From Hyphomicrobiales bacterium (lineage in GTDB: Bacteria > Pseudomonadota > Alphaproteobacteria > Rhizobiales > Rhizobiaceae): DNA of 64,000 bases. The notes below the pieces were generated by a model that ran no database searches, was not told where the DNA came from, and worked only from the letters and a program-made list of their open reading frames with translations. The position numbers and the translations under genes are program-made. The stretch's first letter is position 1; every line of letters begins with the position of its first letter. The stretch covers positions 1 through 64,000 of the forward strand of contig UEGQ01000025.1 in the NCBI GenBank assembly GCA_900466005.1, written 5' to 3'. Positions 10,623 through 19,005 of the stretch are shown one piece after another.

Positions 10623-11360
10623 ATGCCAATTGAAGGCAAGACTGTCGCGATCACGGGCGCCGGCCGCGGCATCGGTCGCGCCACTGCACTTCACTTGGCC
10701 GCTCGAGGCGCGCGCCTGGTGCTTGGCGCGCGAAGCGAGATGGAACTCGCGGCTGTTGCGGATGAGATCGTGTCCTCAGGCGGCGAAGCCGTGTTCCACA
10801 TTACCGATGTGGTCAATCGATCCGATCTTGAAGCTCTCGTCGCTCTTGCTTGCGAGCGCTTCGGGCGGTTGGACGTCATCGTCAACAATGCCGGCATCGG
10901 TCCACTCTCTCGTTTCGACAGCCTGCGTGTCGACGACTGGGATGCCATGATCGATGTCAATCTGCGCGGTGCACTCTATGGCATAGGTGCGGCCCTTCCG
11001 GTGTTCGACCGGCAGCAGCAGGGGCATGTGGTCAATGTTGTTTCGACTGCGGGGCTTAAAATCGTTCCCACGATGGGGGTTTACGCCGCCACAAAGAACG
11101 CTTTGCGTACGGCCACCGAGGCGTTGCGGCAGGAGTCCGGCGCCCACCTGCGGATCACCGAGGTTTCGCCAGGTTTCATCGACACGGGCTTCGCCGACGC
11201 GTCGATCACGGATCCGCAGATAAGGGCTGCGATCGTCAGACGAAAGGAAGAACTCGCCATCTCTCCCGATGCCATCGCCCGTGCAATCGCCTTCGCGATA
11301 GAACAGCCTGACGATGTCGAGGTCGGTAGCATTGTCGTGCGCCCCACCGCACAGGATTGA
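10623..11360 (+). CDS. Short-chain dehydrogenase/reductase (classical SDR)
   Basis: This 245-residue NAD(P)-dependent oxidoreductase has the Rossmann glycine motif TGAGRGIG near residue 11, the NNAG motif, the catalytic Ser region (VNVVSTAG) and the active-site YAATK. The length is typical of classical SDRs. The ribosome site AAGGAGAAG supports the ATG at 10623. It is divergent from the AraC regulator. The substrate cannot be told from sequence; similar AraC/SDR pairs often act in small-molecule detoxification or secondary metabolism. Confidence 0.93.
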   Translation: MPIEGKTVAITGAGRGIGRATALHLAARGARLVLGARSEMELAAVADEIVSSGGEAVFHITDVVNRSDLEALVALACERFGRLDVIVNNAGIGPLSRFDSLRVDDWDAMIDVNLRGALYGIGAALPVFDRQQQGHVVNVVSTAGLKIVPTMGVYAATKNALRTATEALRQESGAHLRITEVSPGFIDTGFADASITDPQIRAAIVRRKEELAISPDAIARAIAFAIEQPDDVEVGSIVVRPTAQD

Positions 11361-11737
11361 GACATGGCGTCCCTCGGGCATCGGCACCGGTTCGCGCCCG
11401 CCTGTCCTCACCGGCGCGTCGTCTTGCTCATCTGAAGTTTCCGGCTCTTACGGCACGGAGCATTTTCCAGCCGCGTCTTGTGGAGCATCCTGCTCTCCGG
11501 CGTATTTGCGACCAGCGCACGTGGGCGCCGAGATGCATGAGGGAGCGAGAGTGGAGATGTGAAGCATATGGCTAATCGGTCGCCGCATCCGCTTGGTTGG
11601 GCTCGACATGGCCTGAGCGATCCGATGATGAGGACCCCCTGCCTGCTGGCGGCCCGGGGGCACTTGCGCCATTCACGCGTGCAGTTTCTGCGGGTGAAAG
11701 GCCACCTTCGGGCCATGTCGTGATGGGGGCGAAGTGG
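11361..11737. other. Intergenic debris, no gene seen
   Basis: No frame gives a recognisable protein. The stretch lies directly beyond the broken 3' end of the LysR remnant and may be foreign or scrambled DNA that replaced the rest of that gene. Confidence 0.4.
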
Positions 11738-11863
11738 TCAGATAATGGCCTTCAGGGGGGCGAAAGATGCCGTCACGCCCAGCCGCACGGCGGCGGAGGC
11801 GAAACGCCCTTCCTCGGCCACCGCCAGGAAGGTGTTGAGCTCGAGAATCTCGCCGGCGCGCAT
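11738..11863 (-). pseudogene. LysR-family regulator, N-terminal remnant
   Basis: Reading leftwards from the ATG at 11863, the first 31 codons give a clear LysR helix-turn-helix start: ILELNTFLAVAEEGRFASAA then VRLGVT. At the point where the recognition helix should begin (normally ..PSAVSR..), the reading changes to ASFAPLKAII and stops. A complete LysR protein is about 300 residues, so about 90% is missing and no continuation is found in other frames to the left. It is divergent from the stub at 11952, as LysR genes usually are from their targets. Confidence 0.7.
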
Positions 11864-11951
11864 TCGTTAATCCAGGTCATTAATGAATGAAGCTTGAGCC
11901 CATTTATTCCTAACGAGTTCGGTCCGACATTCAAGGCGAAAGGAGACGACG

Positions 11952-12185
11952 ATGACTGAACCGAAGATCTGTACGGTCGGCGACGCGTGCGTGGCCTGCG
12001 TGGTGGACTGCGTGCCCGATTCCTTCACGCCCGAGCGTCTGCTGCCGGACTGGCGCGATGATGATCGGAAACTGGTGGAACAGATGGAGGAGGCCATGAC
12101 CCCCGACGGACGCCATGTGCGCGTGGCCCTTGGCTCCGCCGCAAGTAGGGTAGAAGGCCTCGGCGGCGCAGATGTGCGCCCTTAA
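11952..12185 (+). pseudogene. Probable N-terminal remnant of a metallo-beta-lactamase-fold hydrolase
   Basis: A 77-residue frame starts with a strong ribosome site (AAAGGAGACGACG before the ATG). Its start, KICTVGDACVACVVDCVPDS with FTPERLLPDW and later TPDGRHVRVAL, resembles the N-terminal strand region of MBL-fold hydrolases that normally continue into a strand and the HxHxDH metal site. None of the metal ligands is present: the reading passes into GSAASRVEGLGG and ends. I read it as a truncated gene paired with the truncated LysR gene. It could instead be an unrelated small protein; the family assignment is from memory of the pattern and is weak. Confidence 0.4.
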
Positions 12186-12254
12186 GTGAAACAGAACCGC
12201 CCGCTGCGCGGACCGGCTCGATCTTGCGCCAGCTTAGGCGGCGTCGCTTCCCGC

Positions 12255-12860
12255 TCATGGCATTCTCAACTCGTATACCGATGCCGGGGGCAGGTTCCAG
12301 GCCGTCCTGCCGATGCAGGTCACCTCCAAGGATAGTCTCCGCGCCACCTCTCTTCGGACAGGCGGCACGTGGCCGTAGGTGAATTGGTAGAAAGCCCCGG
12401 CGGCGCGGCCGGGTTCGCCCTGCCTCAAAACGGCGCGCGCTGCGTGCAGGATTCGCATCTGGGATGATGCGCTCATTGCAAGAAGCGGCAGGCCCGACAC
12501 GATGGCGCCTGGCGCATCCGTCAGTCGTGCGCTTGCGTGGCGTTCCAGTGTTTCGGCCCTGTCGCAGATCACATCTGCACCCGGGAAACGGCGTCGCAAA
12601 AGCAGGGTGAAGGCGGGCGACCGCTCGATCATCAGCAAGTGCTGCGGCTCCACGCCACGCCCCAGGAGCGCGCGGGTAAAGACCCCGGTGCCGGGACCCA
12701 GCTCTATCACCGGCCCCGTGTCTGGTCCAATTCTCGACGTGATCAGTGCGGCGAGCGCAGTACCCGAAGGTGCGATGGCGCCAATGGCGAACGGGTCCGA
12801 CAGCCAGGCCCGGAAAAAGGTTGCGCCGTCCGCGCTTACCGGGTTTGCCGGAAGGCTCAT
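12255..12860 (-). CDS. SAM-dependent methyltransferase, phospholipid N-methyltransferase-like
   Basis: This 201-residue class I methyltransferase has SAM motif I VIELGPGTGVFTRALL near residue 51 and a following acidic strand (HLLMIERSPAF). The N-terminal FFRAWLSDPFAIGAIAPSGTALA resembles rhizobial PmtA and related rRNA-dimethylase-like lipid methyltransferases, which methylate phosphatidylethanolamine. It overlaps the upstream epimerase-like gene by four bases (ATGA), so the two are translationally coupled and probably act on the same, perhaps lipid, substrate. A Lys/Arg-rich tail typical of some PmtA enzymes is absent, so the exact acceptor is open. Confidence 0.8.
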   Translation of the reverse strand: MSLPANPVSADGATFFRAWLSDPFAIGAIAPSGTALAALITSRIGPDTGPVIELGPGTGVFTRALLGRGVEPQHLLMIERSPAFTLLLRRRFPGADVICDRAETLERHASARLTDAPGAIVSGLPLLAMSASSQMRILHAARAVLRQGEPGRAAGAFYQFTYGHVPPVRREVARRLSLEVTCIGRTAWNLPPASVYELRMP

Positions 12861-13915
12861 GATGCGGCCGCCAGATGGTTTCCATGGAGGGCCGTGTTGG
12901 CTGGAACGACCTTGCAGGGATGCATCCGGCGCATGCCATCATCCGGCGATGTCACAGGGGAGTAGCCGAGCTCCTCGCGCGCGCGGCGGATATCCAGGGT
13001 GAAATCCCTGCCGATCAGCCGCAGCATCTGCCGCGTAATCGGCGGCTCGCCCTTGCGGCGGAAGATCCGCCAGGCCGTGCCCATGACGCCGGCCATCGTC
13101 CAGGCGAGGCCGAAGGATATGGCGCGGTCCCCGGGCGTCACGCCGCGGCTGTCGAGCAGGCGCGTCAGGAACGACTTCAGCGTCGTGTCCTCGCCATCGC
13201 TGACGAACCACGCTTGCCCGCCCGGTCCTCGATCGGCGGCGAGGATCAGCGCGTGGCACAGGTTATCGACATGGCAGGTGGACAGCGCCTGTCCGCCGCC
13301 CGCAACCCATTGGAACTGCCCGGTGCGGACGGCCTCGACCATATGGCCGAGAGCCGGCATGTCCGGACCCCAGATGAAGGGCGGGCGGATGGCCACCGTG
13401 GAGAAGCCGACGCGGCGGCCGTTCGCCGCCAGCACCACTTCCTCCGCCTCGGCCTTGGATGTGGCGTAGGGGGCAAACGGCATCTTGTGCAGGGGCATCT
13501 CCTCGGTCACGCCACGCATCGGTTCGGGGCGGCCCATGACGACAGCGGCGGCGCTGACATAGACGACGCGGCGCACACTGGCCCGCTCGGCCGCCTCCAC
13601 GACATTGCGCGTACCGTCGATGTTGATCCGGCGGAACAGGGACATCGGCCCCCATAGCTTGAAATGTGCTGCGACATGGAACACCACCTCGACCCCGTCC
13701 ATCACATGGAGAAGGGCGGCCCGGTCCAAAAGATCGCTCGCGACCGGTTCGGCACCGAGTGCTTCAATGCTTGCCCGCGCTTCTGCACTGCGCCCGAGCG
13801 CGCGCACGCGCCAGCCATCCGACAGCAGGCGGCGGATAAGATGCCCGCCGACGAAACCGGATCCGCCGGTGACGAGGGCGAGGCGAGGCGGACTTTGGGA
13901 AGGAAGGTCGCTCAT
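12857..13915 (-). CDS. NAD-dependent epimerase/dehydratase family protein (3-beta-HSD-like)
   Basis: This 352-residue extended SDR has the NAD-binding motif VTGGSGFVGGHLIRRLL near residue 15, the DLLDRAAL and VFHVAAHFKLWG segments, and an active-site YATSK in APYATSKAEAEE. The mid-region (FIWGPDMPALGHMVEAV) is like 3-beta-hydroxysteroid dehydrogenase/isomerase-type enzymes such as hopanoid-associated sugar epimerases. The start at 13915 follows AGGAGATG. It is the first gene of a two-gene leftward unit and is divergent from the TetR regulator at 14033. Confidence 0.88.
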   Translation of the reverse strand: MSDLPSQSPPRLALVTGGSGFVGGHLIRRLLSDGWRVRALGRSAEARASIEALGAEPVASDLLDRAALLHVMDGVEVVFHVAAHFKLWGPMSLFRRINIDGTRNVVEAAERASVRRVVYVSAAAVVMGRPEPMRGVTEEMPLHKMPFAPYATSKAEAEEVVLAANGRRVGFSTVAIRPPFIWGPDMPALGHMVEAVRTGQFQWVAGGGQALSTCHVDNLCHALILAADRGPGGQAWFVSDGEDTTLKSFLTRLLDSRGVTPGDRAISFGLAWTMAGVMGTAWRIFRRKGEPPITRQMLRLIGRDFTLDIRRAREELGYSPVTSPDDGMRRMHPCKVVPANTALHGNHLAAAS

Positions 13916-13963
13916 GAACATCTCCTGGGCTGTCGTTCGTCCCAAGGTGCCATGCGAAAATGA

Positions 13964-13995
13964 GTTACACAATACAAAAAATGAAATTTGTTACA
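13964..13995. promoter_or_regulatory. AT-rich divergent promoter region with repeated GTTACA
   Basis: Between the epimerase-like gene and the TetR gene, the hexamer GTTACA occurs at 13964 and again at 13990, 26 bases apart in direct orientation, inside a locally AT-rich stretch. This could be the TetR operator region, but TetR sites are usually palindromic and no convincing palindrome is seen. Confidence 0.25.
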
Positions 13996-14032
13996 TGTTG
14001 TCAGAATGCCGTATGTCGGCTAAGACCTGCGC

Positions 14033-14641
14033 ATGACAAACGACGCACCTGATCACCGTGATCGGATCCTCGACACAGCTGCTGAACAAGTCCGCCGCTT
14101 CGGCGAGGCAAAGACCAACGTGGTCGACATCGCCAAGGCCATGGGCCTATCACATTCGGCCATTTATCGACACTTCCGATCAAAGGCGGATATCTTCGAC
14201 GCCCTTGCTGCACGGACTATGGCCGAAGAGGCGGAGCTGGCGGCCCGGTTCGTGAAAGCTGAAGGTTCTGCGGTAGAGCGGCTGCGGGGCCTCGTCGTGG
14301 CGCTCCATCGCAGCAAACGCGCCAAGCTCGGGGACGACCCGGAGATCCACGGACTCTACCGCCGTATCGTGACGGAACGCCCCGACCTCGTCGCGGATTA
14401 TGCCCGGCGGATGACTGCACTCGTCAGGCAGGTGCTGGAGGATGGGGTCGCGCGCGGCGAGTTTCGGATTTCCGACCTGGACGCCGCCGCCGGAGTGGTG
14501 CGCGACGCCGTCACGGTCTTCGTCCATCCCGCTCACGTGGAGCAGGCTGTCGTGGCCGGGCTGGATATGGAGCCAAGACTTCAGGCGGTGATAGATGCTT
14601 TGATCGCGGCTTTCACGGCAACCCGTCAACCCAATAACTAG
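14033..14641 (+). CDS. TetR/AcrR family transcriptional regulator
   Basis: This 202-residue protein has a TetR N-terminal helix-turn-helix (RILDTAAEQVRRFGEAKTNV, then AKAMGLSHSAIYRHFRSKAD) and a C-terminal ligand domain resembling the TetR_C_7/AefR-like type. It starts 117 bases from the divergent epimerase gene and is the obvious candidate to repress the epimerase/methyltransferase unit. Ligand unknown. Confidence 0.92.
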   Translation: MTNDAPDHRDRILDTAAEQVRRFGEAKTNVVDIAKAMGLSHSAIYRHFRSKADIFDALAARTMAEEAELAARFVKAEGSAVERLRGLVVALHRSKRAKLGDDPEIHGLYRRIVTERPDLVADYARRMTALVRQVLEDGVARGEFRISDLDAAAGVVRDAVTVFVHPAHVEQAVVAGLDMEPRLQAVIDALIAAFTATRQPNN

Positions 14642-14847
14642 TCTGCGGAAATCGGCGCATTCACCCTCCCGGGGGCAATCGAACGACTCGATGCAGATGG
14701 CTTGCGAAATCCGCTCCCTGGTGACCTCAATCGAGGTTCACCCGTGCGAGGGACGAGGTCAGGTCGAGCTTTTCGTGAAAGGAGCAATAGCGGATCTTTT
14801 GGACCTTCCGAAAAGGAAGCCAAACACAGCGCTAGATGCCAAAATTG

Positions 14848-14924
14848 TGGTAGCGGGAGAGGGACTTGAACCCCCGACACGCGGATTATGATTCCGCTGC
14901 TCTAACCACCTGAGCTACCCCGCC
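14848..14924 (-). tRNA. tRNA-Met (CAU anticodon), elongator type
   Basis: The reverse strand folds as a 77-base tRNA with encoded CCA. The acceptor arm is GGCGGGG/TCCCGCT, followed by TA and a D arm starting GCTC. The anticodon stem is GCGGA/TCCGC with loop ATCATAA (anticodon CAT), and the T arm is GGGGG TTCAAGT CCCTC. The 1-72 pair is G-U rather than the C1xA72 mismatch of initiator tRNA, so elongator Met is most likely; a CAU isoleucine tRNA with modified C34 cannot be fully excluded. Its 3' end points to the accessory-looking left part of the window, the side on which tRNA-targeting elements insert. Confidence 0.92.
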
Positions 14925-15097
14925 ACAGGCACCATGGACAGGTCTTTTCAACCGCCCCGGCGTCAGGATGAGCGGCTTATAAGGTGCCGCTCCCGTCGAT
15001 GTCAAGCGCCCGATTATCTTTTTGAAGCGCTTTTGCAATCTCGTTCGCCGGTGGTCTTTCGCGGCCGTCCGGCGTTGTTTTTCCGGCGCTTGCGCCC

Positions 15098-16294
15098 TCA
15101 GGCGGCGGCAGGTGCCGAAAGCAGCGCCTTCAGCGAGGCCTCCGCCGGGGCCGAGCGTTCGGAGCGTTCGATGAAGCCGCCGCCATAGACGCGGGCGTCG
15201 GCGCCGGGGGCCGAATAGAGGACGCAGGCCTGTCCCGGGGCGACGCCGGCCTCGCCGATTTCGAGGTCGACATAGACGCCCTTGTCGTCGGCGTGCAGCA
15301 CCGCCGGCGTCGGCGGGCGCGTCGAGCGGACCTTGGCGAAGCAGGCGAAGCCGTCGGCGGCTTCTTCGCGAAGCGTCCGGTCGCCGAGCCAGTTGATGTC
15401 GCGCAGATACACCCGGCGGGTGTCGAGCGCCTCCTTCGGGCCGACGATCACGCGCCGCGAACGGGCGTCGAGATAGACGACGTAGAGCGGCTCGCCAGTC
15501 GCGACACCCAGACCCTTCCGCTGGCCGATCGTGTAGTGCAGGATGCCTTCGTGACGGCCGAGCACGCGGCCGTCCATGTGCACGATGTCGCCGCCGAGCG
15601 CCGAATCGGGCCTGAGCTTGGTGATGATGTCGGCATATTTGCCCTGCGGCACGAAGCAGATGTCCTGGCTGTCGGCCTTCTTGGCGACCACGAGCCCCAT
15701 CTCCTCGGCGAGCGCGCGCGTCTCGGCCTTGGAGAGGCCGCCGAGCGGGAACCGTAGGTAATCGATCTGCTCCTGCGTCGTCGCGAACAGGAAGTAGCTC
15801 TGGTCGCGCTCGCTGTCGACGGGGCGGAAGAGTGCCCGGTGGCCGGGATCGTTTGCCAGCGGCATCGCCCGCGAACGGATGTAATGGCCGGTCGCCAGCG
15901 CATCCGCGCCGAGTTCCTTGGCGGTCGCGAGCAGGTCGGCGAACTTGACGGTCTGGTTGCAGGCCACACAGGGGATCGGCGTCTCGCCGGCGACGTAGCT
16001 TTCCATGAACGGGTTGATCACCGTATCGCGGAAACGCTGTTCGTAGTCGAGCACGTAATGCGGGATGCCGAGGGTCTCGCAGACGCGGCGGGCGTCGTCG
16101 ATATCCTGTCCGGCGCAGCACGAGCCGGCGCGGTGGACGGCGGCGCCGTGGTCGTAGAGCTGCAGCGTGATGCCGAGGACGTCGTAGCCCTCGCGCTTCA
16201 GGATGCCGGCGACGACGGAGCTGTCGACTCCGCCCGACATGGCGACGACGACGCGCGTATCTTCGGGCTTCTTGTCAAAATCCAGTGTGTTCAC
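15098..16294 (-). CDS. mnmA: tRNA-specific 2-thiouridylase MnmA
   Basis: MnmA uses ATP and a relayed persulfide to thiolate U34 of tRNA-Lys, Glu and Gln in the cytoplasm. The 398-residue protein shows the PP-loop AMSGGVDSS near residue 19, the first catalytic Cys in PIPCVACNQ, the second Cys in DSQDICFVP, and the C-terminal barrel with HYTIGQRKGLG. The start codon is GTG at 16294; the following MNTLDFDKKP leads directly into the PP-loop strand as in alphaproteobacterial relatives. It is a single gene, between tRNA-Met and the divergent dipeptide epimerase. Confidence 0.97.
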   Translation of the reverse strand: MNTLDFDKKPEDTRVVVAMSGGVDSSVVAGILKREGYDVLGITLQLYDHGAAVHRAGSCCAGQDIDDARRVCETLGIPHYVLDYEQRFRDTVINPFMESYVAGETPIPCVACNQTVKFADLLATAKELGADALATGHYIRSRAMPLANDPGHRALFRPVDSERDQSYFLFATTQEQIDYLRFPLGGLSKAETRALAEEMGLVVAKKADSQDICFVPQGKYADIITKLRPDSALGGDIVHMDGRVLGRHEGILHYTIGQRKGLGVATGEPLYVVYLDARSRRVIVGPKEALDTRRVYLRDINWLGDRTLREEAADGFACFAKVRSTRPPTPAVLHADDKGVYVDLEIGEAGVAPGQACVLYSAPGADARVYGGGFIERSERSAPAEASLKALLSAPAAA

Positions 16295-16498
16295 GGGCGT
16301 TCCGCCAGTCTCGAAATCGGTAACGGGTGTCTATGGCAGGCCTTTGTCGCCCGCCGCCGGGGCGCGCAATCGCGCTCGTTCGGCAAGTCCGGGATCTTAA
16401 CCCGATCGTCGCAGGGATATAGAAAGGAATGCCCCCGCATGCAAGGGGGCGGTGATTCGCGGGCTTTCCGCGACAGCTGTTCGGAGATGCGCGACGCG

Positions 16499-17488
16499 AT
16501 GAACCCGGCCCTTTCCCTCGCCGTGACGGAGGAGCGTTTCCCCGTCGCCGGCGCCTTCACCATCTCGCGCGGCTCGCGCACCGAGATCCGCGTCGTCACC
16601 GTCGAGCTTTCCGACGGCAGCTTCCGCGGGCGAGGCGAGTGCGTGCCCTATGCCCGCTACGGCGAGACGGTGGAAGGCGTCGCCGAAGCGATCCGCTCGC
16701 TCGAGGCCGATCTCCGCCGGGGTCTCGACCGCTCCGCCCTGCAATCGCGCCTGCCGGCGGGGGCCGCACGAAACGGGCTCGACTGCGCCTTCTGGGACCT
16801 CGAAGCCAAGCGTGCGGGCCGGCCGGCCTGGCAATGCGCGGGACTTGCCGCACCTCGACCCGTCGAGACCGCCTATACGCTCTCGCTCGACATGCCGCAG
16901 AAGATGGCCGAAGCCGCCGCGCGCAATGCCGGCCGGCCGCTCCTCAAGGTGAAGCTCGGGGGCGAAGGCGATCTCGAACGCCTCGAGGCGGTGCGACAGG
17001 GGGCGCCGCGGTCGAAGATCATCGTCGACGCCAACGAGGGCTGGACGGTCGAGCAGTATCTCGCGCTCGCACCGACCCTTGTCCGGCTCGGCGTCGCGCT
17101 GGTCGAACAGCCGCTTGACGCGGGCAAGGACGATGCGCTTGCCGAGATCGAGCGCGTGTTGCCGGTCTGCGCCGACGAGAGCTGCCACGACCGGACCTCG
17201 CTTGCGCGTCTTGCCGGCAAGTACGACGCGGTGAACATCAAGCTCGACAAGACCGGCGGGCTCACGGAGGCGCTGGCGCTCCGGGAGGAGGCGGTGCGTC
17301 AGGGCTTCGAGGTCATGGTCGGCTGCATGCTGGGCACCTCGCTCGCCATGGCTCCGGCCTTCCTCGTGGCGCAGGGCACACCTTACGTCGATCTCGACGG
17401 GCCGCTGCTGCTCGCCGCCGACCGCGACGACCCGATCCGCTACGAGGGCTCGCTGATGCAGGCGCCAGATCCGGCGCTCTGGGGCTGA
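16499..17488 (+). CDS. Dipeptide epimerase (L-Ala-D/L-Glu epimerase type, enolase superfamily)
   Basis: This 329-residue muconate-lactonizing subgroup enzyme would epimerise the second residue of dipeptides such as L-Ala-D-Glu in murein peptide recycling. It has the catalytic KVK motif (LLKVKLGG), metal ligands in IIVDANEGW, VEQPL and CADESCHD, and the second catalytic Lys in VNIKLDKTGG, plus GCMLGTSLAMAPA. The frame is open far upstream, but homology starts at about 16487-16499; ATG 16499 has GGAG about ten bases before it, and ATG 16487 in the same frame is the alternative. Specificity within the family varies. Confidence 0.88.
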   Translation: MNPALSLAVTEERFPVAGAFTISRGSRTEIRVVTVELSDGSFRGRGECVPYARYGETVEGVAEAIRSLEADLRRGLDRSALQSRLPAGAARNGLDCAFWDLEAKRAGRPAWQCAGLAAPRPVETAYTLSLDMPQKMAEAAARNAGRPLLKVKLGGEGDLERLEAVRQGAPRSKIIVDANEGWTVEQYLALAPTLVRLGVALVEQPLDAGKDDALAEIERVLPVCADESCHDRTSLARLAGKYDAVNIKLDKTGGLTEALALREEAVRQGFEVMVGCMLGTSLAMAPAFLVAQGTPYVDLDGPLLLAADRDDPIRYEGSLMQAPDPALWG

Positions 17489-17532
17489 GGGGCGCGTGCG
17501 GACATCGACGACGAGGAAGCAAGGACAGGAAC

Positions 17533-18939
17533 ATGGATAGCGATGAATTCCGCACGTGGTCGCGGCGGGTGGCGGACTGGGGCGTCGACTACCGCGAGAG
17601 CCTGCGCGAGCGGCCGGTGCGCGCCAGAACGAAGCCCGGCGACATCGCCGGGCAGATCACCGAAGCAGCGCCGGAGACGGGCGAGCCGATGGAGGCGATC
17701 TTCGCCGATTTCGAGCGGATCGTCCCGGACGGGCTGACGCACTGGCAGCATCCGCGCTTCTTCGCCTATTTTCCCGCCAATGCGGCGCCGGCCTCCGTCG
17801 TCGCCGACTATCTGGTGACGGCGATCGCCGCGCAATGCATGCTCTGGCAGACCTCGCCGGCGGCGACCGAAATGGAGACGCGGGTGGTCGACTGGCTGCG
17901 CCAGGCGCTCGGCCTGCCGGCGGGTCTTGCGGGCGTGATCCAGGATTCCGCCTCGACCGCCACGCTCGCCGCCGTCCTGGTGATGCGCGAGCGCGCGCTG
18001 AAATGGGCAGGCAATCGCGAGGGATTGTCCGCGCACCCGGCGGTGCGCGTCTACGCCTCGGAGCAGGTCCATACCTCGGTCGACAGGGCGATCTGGATTT
18101 CCGGCATCGGCGCGGACAATTTCATCCGCATCCCGACGAAGGGAGCGCTTCACGGCATGGACCCGGAGGCGCTCGATGCCGCGATCCGTGCCGACCTTGC
18201 GAACGGCCTTCTGCCGGCCGGCGTCATCGCCTGCACCGGCGGCACCTCGATCGGCGCCTGTGACCCGATCGACCGGGTGGCCGCCGTCGCCCATGCGCAC
18301 GGCCTCTACGTGCATGTGGATGCGGCCTGGGCCGGCTCGGCGATGATCTGCCCGGAATTCCGCACGCTGTGGGAGGGGATCGGCGAGGCCGATTCCATCG
18401 TCTTCAATCCGCACAAGTGGCTCGGCGCCCAGTTCGACTGCTCGGTCCAGTTCCTCAAATACCCCGAGGAGCAGGTCCGCACGCTCGCCATCCATCCGGA
18501 ATACCTGAAGACGCACGGCCATGACGGCATCATCAACTATTCGGAATGGTCGGTGCCGCTCGGGCGCCGCTTCCGGGCGCTGAAACTCTGGTTCCTCATG
18601 CGCCACCATGGCCTCGAAGGCCTGAGAACGATGATCCGCAACCACGTTGCGTGGTCGGTCGAACTCGCCGGCCGGCTCGCGGCCGAGCCGGACTTCGAGA
18701 TCGTCACGGAGCCGGTGCTGTCGCTCTTTTCCTTCCGCCACAGGGGCGATAAGGATGCGGACCGGCACAATCTCGCGCTGGTGCAGGCGATCAACGACGA
18801 CGGCCGCATCTATCTCACGCAGACGCGCGTCGGAGGGGCGATCGCCATCCGCTTCCAGGCTGGACAGTTCGACATGACCCGCGACGACATGGACGTGGCG
18901 TTCGCGACGATCACCGAGGTTGCCCGCAGTCTGAAATGA
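17533..18939 (+). CDS. Pyridoxal-phosphate-dependent aromatic-L-amino-acid decarboxylase family protein
   Basis: This 468-residue group II decarboxylase has the PLP-binding Lys in FNPHKWLGAQFDCS, the cofactor Asp in HVDAAWAGSAMICPE, and the N-terminal substrate segment HWQHPRFFAYFPANA. That pattern is that of DOPA/tryptophan/phenylalanine decarboxylases, which release CO2 from aromatic amino acids to give amines. AGGACAGGAAC lies before the ATG. It is followed 66 bases later by an HpaR-like MarR regulator, which in other bacteria responds to aromatic acids, so a link with aromatic amino acid metabolism is plausible. Confidence 0.92.
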   Translation: MDSDEFRTWSRRVADWGVDYRESLRERPVRARTKPGDIAGQITEAAPETGEPMEAIFADFERIVPDGLTHWQHPRFFAYFPANAAPASVVADYLVTAIAAQCMLWQTSPAATEMETRVVDWLRQALGLPAGLAGVIQDSASTATLAAVLVMRERALKWAGNREGLSAHPAVRVYASEQVHTSVDRAIWISGIGADNFIRIPTKGALHGMDPEALDAAIRADLANGLLPAGVIACTGGTSIGACDPIDRVAAVAHAHGLYVHVDAAWAGSAMICPEFRTLWEGIGEADSIVFNPHKWLGAQFDCSVQFLKYPEEQVRTLAIHPEYLKTHGHDGIINYSEWSVPLGRRFRALKLWFLMRHHGLEGLRTMIRNHVAWSVELAGRLAAEPDFEIVTEPVLSLFSFRHRGDKDADRHNLALVQAINDDGRIYLTQTRVGGAIAIRFQAGQFDMTRDDMDVAFATITEVARSLK

Positions 18940-19005
18940 TGTGCTGCCGTGCACGGTTGCGGGACGCTGCGCGGTGGGTTCGAAAGGTTCCGGGGCGGTA
19001 AGCGA

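Noticed and set aside
14720..14742. Inverted repeat GGTGACCTC/GAGGTTCACC after the TetR gene as a terminator
   Set aside because: The stem has a bulge and no T-tract follows on either strand; not strong enough to list.
14638..14880. Leftward 80-codon frame over the tRNA
   Set aside because: Its N-terminal peptide is just the translated tRNA T-arm region, a common false gene.
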